Positions 8,721 to 16,364 of a stretch of DNA of 23,749 bases are shown here, piece after piece (the first letter of the stretch is position 1; the number at the start of each line of letters is the position of its first letter). This DNA is from Basidiobolus ranarum (Eukaryota > Basidiobolomycota > Basidiobolomycetes > Basidiobolales), in NCBI GenBank assembly GCA_040143965.1, contig JASJQH010000162.1, positions 1-23,749 of the forward strand. The letters are read 5' to 3'. The notes below the pieces were generated by a model. The model ran no database searches. It was not told the DNA's origin and saw nothing but the letters and a program-made list of their open reading frames with translations. The translations under genes and the position numbers were made by a program.

Positions 8721-9712
8721 CTAACATTTAACTTGGACCAGCGTGTGTTCCGGAAATGTCATTGCACTGAGTTTCCTCCCTCTAGCACAGCCTGTATCTA
8801 AACCGATAGTGTATTCTTGGATGTTCAGTCCACTGCTGGCTTCGTGGCCATATACCACAGTTTTGGGATGTTGAAGCGTAACTTGCTGTGCATTCCATAC
8901 ATCCCACCATGGTTTACCTACTTGCTTCTTTTTTGTGGGTTTATGGCTTACAATACTACGCATATTCATGACTTCTTTGGACTTTTGTTGCTCGATACTG
9001 AGAAAAGGGTTGATTCCCGCATGAACGACGTACATAGAAAACCGAGGAATGGACAAAATGATGGAACATCCCTCTAAATATTGAAAGAGATCCTCTGGAA
9101 GTGTACTTTAAATGAGGAATGTTTAGAGAGCTAAACTTTAGCAGAGAACGAATTTAGTACTCACGAGGCCAGCTTATAATGTTCGGTCTTCCAATCTAGC
9201 CCAGGTGGTAGTTTGATTTTTTGGATGTCTTGTTCACCATATTTGGCCAATAGTTTTCTCCATTGAATGACTTTGTTGTCATGATTACCACGAATACACA
9301 GCGCGCCGACCTCTTTTGCTCTTTTTAAAACTCCTATCGAATCGGGGCCTTTAGTAACCAAATCCCCGGCTAAAACCAGCGTATCATCATCCCTCATATC
9401 CAATACTCTGAGCAATCGATCGAAAGGCTCTAAATTTCCATGAACATCACCAATCACAATGATCCGGGAGTGATTCAGTAACATCTTGGGTTTGATAGCA
9501 GGCATCCCTGGATTGGGAAGAAGCATATAGATTACAAATGCACAAGTAAGTAGCATACTCACAGTCAATAGAACCACCTTCCAAATACCCACTTTAACGT
9601 TGGCAACATTTCGAAAGAATTTATCATTTGCATCATCTACTCCGAGATTTTCTATAGCAACATATGATGAACGGGTCATTCGTGGATTTATCAAGGAATC
9701 TCCTTCATTCAT
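8721..9712 (-). CDS. PPN2: PPN2-like zinc-dependent endopolyphosphatase
   Basis: Two exons, 9712-9165 and 9105-8721, are joined over a 59-base intron (GTGAGT..AAG) to give 310 aa; yeast Ppn2 is 326. A single membrane span lies at about 46-65, followed by a PPP-family metallophosphatase domain: GDVHGN (88-93), GDLVTKGPDS (116-125), GNHDN (142-146), VHAG (210-213) and YGHEAS (268-273). The protein ends in TLVQVKC, like yeast Ppn2. The known family member is a vacuolar membrane enzyme that cuts inorganic polyphosphate chains internally. The acceptor was chosen because only TTTAAAG/T keeps the frame into TLPEDLFQYLEGC, a block typical of these enzymes. The start is the first in-frame ATG of exon 1. 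The single N-terminal anchor fits delivery to the vacuole. Confidence 0.88.
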
Positions 9713-9975
9713 TACGATCCAAGGTTAGAGACAAAAGGGTAGAAAGGGAAATGAGCTTATATTCAGAATGTGGTGGAATTTATATGAAATTTGAAGAAAA
9801 CGTATGCGCTTGTCATCCAAAAAAGCATCAAGAGCTTAATAGAGTAAATCTCAATCCTCCGGTGGGTATGTTTTTCGAATGCCCCCATTCCTTCTAGAGA
9901 ATTGATTTCCCATTGTTGAACAAGTGAACATAAAAGAGACCACTTAGGGCACATGATCATTATTTATATCAATTT

Positions 9976-10143
9976 TCAAAAAGGAAAGAACCGTTTTATA
10001 CGGCTTTTAAGCTCATCCATCACTCTCAGAACTTCTCGTGGAAGGGTAAAGCTTTCTCCGTTCAAGAGTTTGGATGAATTCTGTGCCATTATGACGATTT
10101 GAACAATTGGAACTCTTGCTCTCAGATATTCAACGTTTCGTAA
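9976..10143 (-). CDS. 3' coding exon of uncharacterised spliced gene
   Basis: A 56-codon open block follows a good acceptor (ATGTAG/TTACGA) and ends in TGA. It reads LRNVEYLRARVPIVQIVIMA, then a Ser/Leu segment, then VLRVMDELKSRIKRFFPF. The composition is clearly protein-like (amphipathic helices, basic end). Upstream on the same strand a short piece at 10410-10377 (reading LLGGFQASVIS) ends at a perfect GTAAGT donor and may be another exon, but the frames between them do not join by any junction I found. It may belong to the same gene as the block at 10963-11512. I do not recognise the family. Confidence 0.5.
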   Translation of the reverse strand, partial: LRNVEYLRARVPIVQIVIMAQNSSKLLNGESFTLPREVLRVMDELKSRIKRFFPF

Positions 10144-10962
10144 CTACATTTCAATGGCTGATTTCAATAGTAATTGTCAAAGATGCTACTTGTTTCGAAC
10201 ACATATGATTCCGCACTGTTTGGGTGAAATTTAACTTGTGACTCTCTTATTAAGTGAGGTAGTTCGTGTTGTTATCACTCGAGATTAGTGAGAAGACTCT
10301 CCGATGACGATTCAGCTAAAGTTGGGTGAGGTGGTTCATGAATCAAGCCTTAGAGAGGGTTTATTAGAGAACTTACTGGATATAACAGATGCTTGAAATC
10401 CTCCCAATAACTAAATAGAAGTTGAAAGGAATTTTGTTGAAGTTTCAATCGATGATAAGAGACGATTGACCAAGAATCTCGATAGAAGTTGATGAAGAGG
10501 ACCTAGAGCTTTACATTCACATTGCATCTTGTAGAGAATTTGTGGATATCTCACTCAAGGATAGGGGGAGGACTCCTAAGATTGACTCCAGATCGAAGAG
10601 GAGGAAAACTCCTTTGAACCTTGCTTGCTATTCAAGAGAATAATTGCGAAAAGGCCCTATCATTGCTTTTCCATTCGAATCCTGTGATGTGAATCTCTTT
10701 AAGGGTCAGCTTCGTTTGGACCTTGTCAAAGGAATTCTATGGAAGGTACCAACTCGGCTATCGTCCCGCTAAAATGAAGTTGAATGTGATTCATTCATTG
10801 TCAAGGGGAATCTATAGAGATGATCGATTTACTTTGACTTGCTCTCAATATATGTGCTCTGGTCCGCTTGAGTTAATATCCAATCAATTTTGTGACTATT
10901 TTGGCTGTATGCACTGCCATCGCCACACGCTTCCTCCCTCCATTTGAACCTCACCCCACAAC
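10144..10962. other. Possible intron/exon maze, unresolved
   Basis: On the minus strand there are short open pieces next to splice-like sites. One starts after AATGATAG and reads GLFAIILLNSKQ. The GGFQASVIS piece ends at GTAAGT. The acceptor ACTTTAG at about 10320 opens an ESSSESLLTNLE reading. A plus-strand frame at 10723-10947 looks like noise. The stretch is probably the middle of a multi-exon minus-strand gene, but no full path could be built by eye. Confidence 0.3.
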
Positions 10963-11512
10963 CTAGAGAACCTTCTGCGCCATAGCGAAATAAGCATGTT
11001 GGCGGTCCAGACTGCGAGCTGCAATAGCATCAATGGCTTGAGGAGGAATATGGCAGTTATGAAAATCTCTAAACTATGTATAACCTATAGCTTTCCTTCA
11101 AAGTGTTGACTTAGGTACGAAAGCCAAGCTCCTGAAGTACAGCAAGAGAATGCATTAAGATATACATAATCACTAACCTCACATACATTTCCTGGGGTGG
11201 AAAGGCTTGAGCTCCGGTGATTATACCAGTTATTTCAGTACTAGTGCTGGTATAAATGGGTTTCAAAACTGGAAGAATATATGAATCCATATGTACATTA
11301 ATCTTGTAAGGTTCAGGTTTTCCTGCACATTTAGATAATTTCTACCAAGTGGGATAAATTCACTCGGTAAGATAGGAAATACTTTCTTCTGCAGGAAGTG
11401 GAACCGTTGTGTGAATACGACATACTGAATTGGTTATATATTCGACGTGGTGAGCAGTTCTGATAACATAATAGAAAGGATCATTGATAGTTGTTTCAAT
11501 GAGATGAGACAT
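10963..11512 (-). CDS. Uncharacterised multi-exon protein, N-terminal part or whole
   Basis: Exon 1 (11512-11383) starts MSHLIETTINDPFYYVIR after an in-frame stop. A 60-base intron (GTATTT..GCAG) leads to exon 2 (from 11322), reading KPEPYKINVHMDSYILPVLK and later TGAQAFPPQEM. The end of exon 2 is ambiguous: GTATGT after 11187, GTGAGG after 11183 or GTTAGT after 11178. A last block (about 11068-10963) reads HNCHIPPQAIDAIAARSLD and then AYFAMAQKVL before TAG. A mini-exon (11131-11119) may lie between. The TAG directly follows AAG/GTTCTC, so the gene may instead splice on into exons further left. There is no signal peptide or membrane span. I cannot name the family. Confidence 0.5.
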
Positions 11513-11597
11513 GCAGAACCACCACGTTACCTAGCCAAAGTAGTGTTGGCTGGCTATCTAGGGTTTGACGATATCTAGATACTATCGGCATTTACAT

Positions 11598-11668
11598 GGT
11601 GTTTGTATTTGCTATATGCTGTTGGTGTTTGTATTTGCTATATGTTGTTGGTGTTTACTATATTTATT
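11598..11668. repeat. 26-bp tandem repeat, about 2.7 copies
   Basis: GGTGTTTGTATTTGCTATAT followed by GCTGTT or GTTGTT repeats with period 26, starting at 11598, 11624 and 11650. The last copy is diverged. Confidence 0.85.
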
Positions 11669-12606
11669 GTGAGAGGCAATGTGATAATATCTAAAATGGC
11701 CATCTTGAATAGCATCCAGGATGAATCATAGAATTCGCAACAAGACATTAAGAAACCAGCTCGTGAACTGAGGAACTAGTTTCAAATGAGAGAAGCGCGC
11801 TATACTGTACAATAATAATGACCATAAGCAACTTGACTATTACCATACTTGGCTATATATTCAATAGCGTATTCAATAGCGTATTCAACAAATAATGCAA
11901 GAATCCAATCAGTATTATTAGATCACATTGATAGGGAGTGATTATTTCGCTTTATAATAGTTCTATTATCTATTTCACTCTATAATACTATCTGCGCATC
12001 ATTATTGAGTGGCAATGAAACGTACAGCATTGATCATGGCGAGAGAAGAAAATACCCAGTCACGAAATCCACCTAATGTCGCGATGGCCAAGTCAGGCCT
12101 AAATCAATGATCGATTGGAATCTGAAATTAGGATCCAGGTAAGAAGGCAAGAGTTTGTTATAAGCAACGTATAGTAAGTGTGGGAATATCTATACAAGGA
12201 TACATAGTACAGACATATATAGTACATACAAGGATAGTGAGGTGATCATACCAAATTTGGAACCAGTAGCAGGTCGGTTTTAACCGACAAAATAAGCTAG
12301 GGTTGGTAAGGAACAGTTTAAGAAATAATCTCCTTTTCTAGGAACTAGCGCATTTAACCTACTTTTGCATCATTTCCTGTGCTCAAGGAAATCCCCTTAT
12401 TAGGTCTCTCTATTAGAATAAATTGTCCTTCTTTCCTACTTGCGGTGCAGCCTATTCTCTCTTTCTATCGTTTCTATAACTTCTTTAGTCATTGCAGACA
12501 GAACCAACATCCGCTACTATAACAGTTTTATTTTGAATCCACAGCTGGGCTTGATTGTTGGCCTTCCAATATATTGTACTTTTACCTGTATCTATATTTC
12601 TAAGCG
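11669..12606. other. Intergenic stretch, small repeats and a hairpin
   Basis: A 12-bp tandem repeat (TATTCAATAGCG, about 2.6 copies) lies at 11858-11888. A short perfect hairpin, GTCGGTT-TT-AACCGAC, lies at 12273-12288. A 24-codon open frame with ATG (MAREENTQSRNPPNVAMAKS) near 12036 could be a small exon, but I cannot link it to the Myb gene downstream. Otherwise nothing is seen. Confidence 0.5.
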
Positions 12607-14173
12607 ATGTCAAATTTCACCACAGTGCCAACGAGAGATTCTTCCATATCTCTAACTCCAGATAGGCTACACAGAGTACCTCAAATCCTGTTCAATTTTA
12701 TCTAAACCGAGTGTGCTAACTTTTGTGCCTTCTTTAGGTTTCCATGGAAACCCTAGAATCGGAAAAACTAAAGGAGCAGGTAATCACGTACAATTGTTAT
12801 CTAATTTCCCCAACACTCTTAACTCCTTTCTTCAACTTAAGCTGGAACGGATGCTTGAGTATAGTAACCACCTTGAGAGCTTAATGTCAAATCAAAAAGA
12901 AACATTTCAAACTCAGGTATGCGCCCTTTGAAGTTGATTAAGAGAATTATAGTGAAGTAACATTAGAATATTAGTTATCAAGAGCGAAAATGGAAACGGA
13001 TTTTCTTCGCAGAGAATTGGAATCAACCAAAGAATACTATCAAACTACAAATCAGGATATTCGTCTAAAAACTCACGTAGAGGAAAGCCTGAGATCACAA
13101 GAGATACAATTACTTAGTCAAAAGTTGGAAGAGTCGTATGATACTGTGGATCGATTAAAGAAACGGGTTCTTAAAGTACGTATATTGTATTTGAAGCACC
13201 ACTCTCTAGAATGCAAGTTTTTGACATACTTGCTTTGCTTCATAGTATAAGAGTCTTGATAGGAAACAAAAAGAAAGAAAACTTACGAAAAAGGTGATTC
13301 TTGGTAGCATTCAATTTCTTGCAACCATCCTAATAGATATTTTAAGAGCGTTGAAGAACCTAAGCCTATACCACAACCACGACCCTATTCCTTTATTCAC
13401 TTTGAACATGAGAATCCTGGTCTTCCCAAACAAAACAGAGTGGAGTGCAGTCCTTCACAGGTATGATTTTGAACCTTTGATTGAAATTTATCGGAATTTA
13501 TGCTGATATGGCCCACTGTTTACAGCCTTCCGATGCCATCAACGAGCAAACCCCCTATTCCTCTTCATCCAATCAAAGCGTTTCTGTGAAAGTCCACACA
13601 AATAAGCCATTCACCTCTGTGAGGATCTCAGGTGGTTCTAACTTTAGAACTCCGTTACAACCGATAACAGTTGAACATCAGACCAAGCCTAATAAGGTGG
13701 CGCCTTATCTGATGTCTACATTCAGCTGCCCTGACATTCAAGCCAAAGGTCGCTCACCTTATGTCAAGTGGACACCAGAGGAGGATACGTTATTGCGCAA
13801 GGCTGTAAGCCATTTGGGATGCACTAACTGGCAGCAAATTTCCAAGGAAGTACCTGGTCGTAGCTATCACCAGTGCCGCCAGCGCTGGTTGAAAGTACTC
13901 AAGAACTCGGTTAATCAGAACAACTACAAGATAGATCCATCTCAAATTCAAATGACTTTAAACCAGCCTCCACTCATTCGTAACTCAGTCATCCACGATT
14001 CTAATAATAGAATATTGAGCGTTTCTTCAGGAAGCGACCTAGAATCCCATGATTTTTCGATCAGAAATGCCAACATCTCAGGAATGAATCATTTAGCACC
14101 CATTATACCCTCAACAACAGTATTGAAATCTCGCAAGGACTCCTGTCCTCTATGGCAGATTTTAGACAATTGA
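12607..14173 (+). CDS. Coiled-coil protein with single Myb/SANT repeat
   Basis: Seven exons give 398 aa: 12607-12675, 12738-12779, 12842-12916, 12975-13175, 13246-13293, 13347-13460 and 13526-14173. All six introns fall between codons. Residues about 24-160 are charged and heptad-like (KLKEQLERMLEYSNHLESLM and onward), predicting a coiled coil. A Pro-rich linker follows. Residues about 262-310 are one Myb repeat with three Trp (KWTPEEDTLL, NWQQISKEVPGR, CRQRWLKVL), best fitting R2-type DNA-binding repeats. The Ser-rich end has no motif. It is probably a nuclear DNA- or chromatin-binding protein, dimeric through the coiled coil; the specific orthologue is not recognised. The start ATG at 12607 was preferred because the donor after it keeps the frame; ATG 12744 is the alternative. 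Confidence 0.75.
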
Positions 14174-14725
14174 ATCCGAACAATGTTAGTATCATAGGCC
14201 TTTCTCCATTGTATTGGTCATTTGTATGCACACTATTTCCATTGATTCCCTGTTAAATATGTAGATACTTTTTGTGCCTCTTTTCATACACAACATCTCC
14301 CCACTGTCACCCCCCTACCATTATATTTAATCCCAAGTGCTTTGGTAAATAATTATATGATTTCCATTAATGACATCATGGCTGCATATATGATATTCGT
14401 ACTATAGGCTGATAGAAAATCGCCCCTCAAACCAACCGATTACGCGAAAAGAAGCGTACACATATTGCGGTGAGGTAGCACATTTGAGCACAAGACTAGC
14501 AGGTAGCACAGCTGAGCTCAACACTCGAATAATCCTCAGCATTGCCTAAATCATCTGCCAACAAGTATGATTAATGCTCCCAAAACTCGATAGACTCCCC
14601 AACCGGAAATTCAACGCATTTACCATATAAAGAATACGAAAAGGGGATGAGATGGTTCAATCGTGCATGTATACCAGACTAGTAAGTATTTATCAGAGCT
14701 CGTTCAGTGGAGATTCCTGATCGCT
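14174..14725. other. Intergenic, promoter side of EBP-like gene
   Basis: About 550 bases without a supported gene. An imperfect GGTAGCAC repeat occurs twice around 14474-14512. An ATG at 14663 is in frame with the EBP-like gene but lies before the conserved N-terminus, so it is taken as leader. No strong TATA box is seen. Confidence 0.45.
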
Positions 14726-15434
14726 ATGTCATCTGTCCCACCACATCCGTACTTTCCAAAAAGCTTAGTCTTGCCCAATTATGTACCTCCGACGTATCGT
14801 TTAAGTTTCACTCTGGGGGTTATTTTAGTCGCCGTCAGTGTAGTGGCTATAGCTACTTACCTTCTGGCCCATTTCAAGAGACTGCCAGTTGTGGAAGGGA
14901 TGATATTCACGTGGTTCGTTTTATCTGGTTTGATTCATTGTACATTACAGGCGTATTTTGTATTGTTCCATAAAACTCTAGCCTCGGACAATTTCATTAT
15001 TGCTCAAATGTGGAAAGAATATGGGAAATGCGATTCGAGATATCTTACCAGTAACCAACTGTTGTGGTGCTCGGAAGTCATCATGCTGGTTAGTGTATAA
15101 AGATATTCCTTCGTTCCACTTTGATCTGATGAATATATAGGTGTTTGTAGGGCCAATGTGTTTCTACACCGGTTACTTGATCTATGTTGGCTCGTTGTTG
15201 AGTCATCTATACATCTTGATCTGCTCACTGTTTCATGGATTGGTAACTAGTATATACATGTTGACTAGTATACTAGATGGTAGCCAAGAGTGTACGCCTA
15301 ATCGAATCTATTTCTGGCTTTACTTTGTCTCATTCAATTCACCTTGGATCATATTACCAATTCTGTTGACAGTAAGGAGTATCTTATTTCTCCACCAAGA
15401 ATTATCCACTCCCCTCAAATACAAACCATATTAA
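14726..15434 (+). CDS. EBP-like (EXPERA) sterol isomerase homologue
   Basis: Two exons, 14726-15088 and 15141-15434, give 218 aa; human EBP is 230. The whole length follows EBP: PPHPYFPKSLVLPNYVPP, GLIH, QMWKEYGKCDSRY, VGPMCFY and YFWLYFVSFNSPW, with four to five membrane spans. EBP is the ER enzyme that moves the sterol double bond from C8 to C7. Of the six residues known to be needed in human EBP (H77, E81, E123, T126, N194, W197), four are kept (H71, E117, N187, W190). E81 is Gln here (Q75) and T126 is Met (M120). It may therefore be an altered or inactive EBP-like protein. The start was chosen because the human N-terminus aligns from there; the upstream ATG 14663 would add 21 residues. 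Confidence 0.85.
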
Positions 15435-15468
15435 ATTTCAAGATGATTGTATATATTGAATGTTTCAT

Positions 15469-15640
15469 GGTCCACGGCTCACAGTTCACGGTTCACGGTT
15501 CGTAGAGTACATGTTTGGCTTGATTTGAATCCAATGAAACTCGATTGATCAACAAGTTCAAAACCGGATAGTGAAGACAGAGGTGGTGTGGAGTAGGAAA
15601 TAGGGGTTGGGGTAGGGGTAGGAGTAGGGGTAAAGATAAA
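15469..15640. repeat. Convergent 3' spacer with GGGGTA-type repeats
   Basis: Between the convergent EBP-like and PIG-Y genes lie short repeats. TTCACGG units occur around 15484-15500. At 15602-15634 there is a run of GGGG blocks separated by TT, TA or TAGGAGTA. Five G-tracts of two to four bases within about 33 bases could form a G-quadruplex. It resembles, but is not, a telomere repeat array. Confidence 0.6.
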
Positions 15641-15702
15641 GGGAATCCATTATAATCCATCGAAAGAAAATAGACTCTTGGTCTAGTCAATAATGCAACT
15701 AG

Positions 15703-16199
15703 TTAATTATGTCTAAAGAATTTCATGCCCAACCAGTTCCAAAATACTGCATATACCGAGACAAATAATGTTATGGGAATTAAAAGACAGTAATAAGTAT
15801 CCTCCTTGATCCAATCTAAATACTGTAAAAGTGGAGGTCATTCTCTCAAGATGAAGAAGATAAAGTGAAGGGAAAATCGACTCCACTTACCTTATTACCG
15901 GTGTAAGGTATATACTTACTAACTACAATAGCATACATAGAAAGTACGAATAAAAGATAGGTAACAAATAATGATACGTATCCCCAAAACTGGGTGGAAT
16001 CTGGCTCCATATTGGAGAGTTGAATGGTATTACGACGTGTATGGTGAGGTGGTTCAGTGTTTAGCTGAAATGAATGACTACGTTGAGATAGAGAAGTCGT
16101 TTTACCAACACCATGATTATTCACTGGAAGATCGGGAACCGATAAAGAACGTGAAGGAAAAGAGGGGAAATTCCTCGTTGTGAAAACTTCTTCCGACAT
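15703..16199 (-). CDS. PIGY: PIG-Y/Eri1-like subunit of GPI-GlcNAc transferase
   Basis: Two exons, 16199-15891 and 15822-15703, are joined over a 68-base intron (GTAAGT..ACAG) to give 142 aa. Residues 1-70 are hydrophilic and Ser/Arg/Pro-rich. Two membrane spans follow (FVTYLLFVLSMYAIVV and LLIPITLFVSVYAVF). The C-terminus, WNWLGMKFFRHN, matches human PIG-Y (WTWMGIKLFRHN), as does YYCLLIPIT. The family is a small subunit of the ER complex that adds GlcNAc to phosphatidylinositol, the first step of GPI-anchor synthesis. Human PIG-Y is only 71 aa, so half of this protein is an N-terminal extension. The gene lies 165 bases after the NOC3 stop, on the same strand. Confidence 0.88.
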
Positions 16200-16364
16200 G
16201 AAGAAAGTTATGAAGGTTGTAAACCATCTCTTACTTACTTCCGTTAAAATACTACTGGAATTTAGGGTTGGTTGATTTGGATTGTTGTTTATCCTTTGTT
16301 TATTGAAAACCTTTTTAATATGTCTATAGAATAATACATGAATTTAAATGACATCGTGATGATA

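Noticed and set aside
10723-10947. Plus-strand 74-aa frame
   Set aside because: It has no motif, promoter or splice context and lies opposite stretches that look like exons of the minus-strand gene.
12440-12655. Plus-strand 71-aa frame with a signal-like start
   Set aside because: It overlaps the first exon of the Myb gene in another frame and has no coding features of its own.
14663-14725. Upstream ATG extending the EBP-like protein
   Set aside because: The human EBP N-terminus aligns from ATG 14726. The extra 21 residues have no counterpart.
15602-15634. Interstitial telomere array
   Set aside because: The unit is irregular (GGGGTT, GGGGTA, GGAGTA) and too short. G-rich simple sequence is the safer name.
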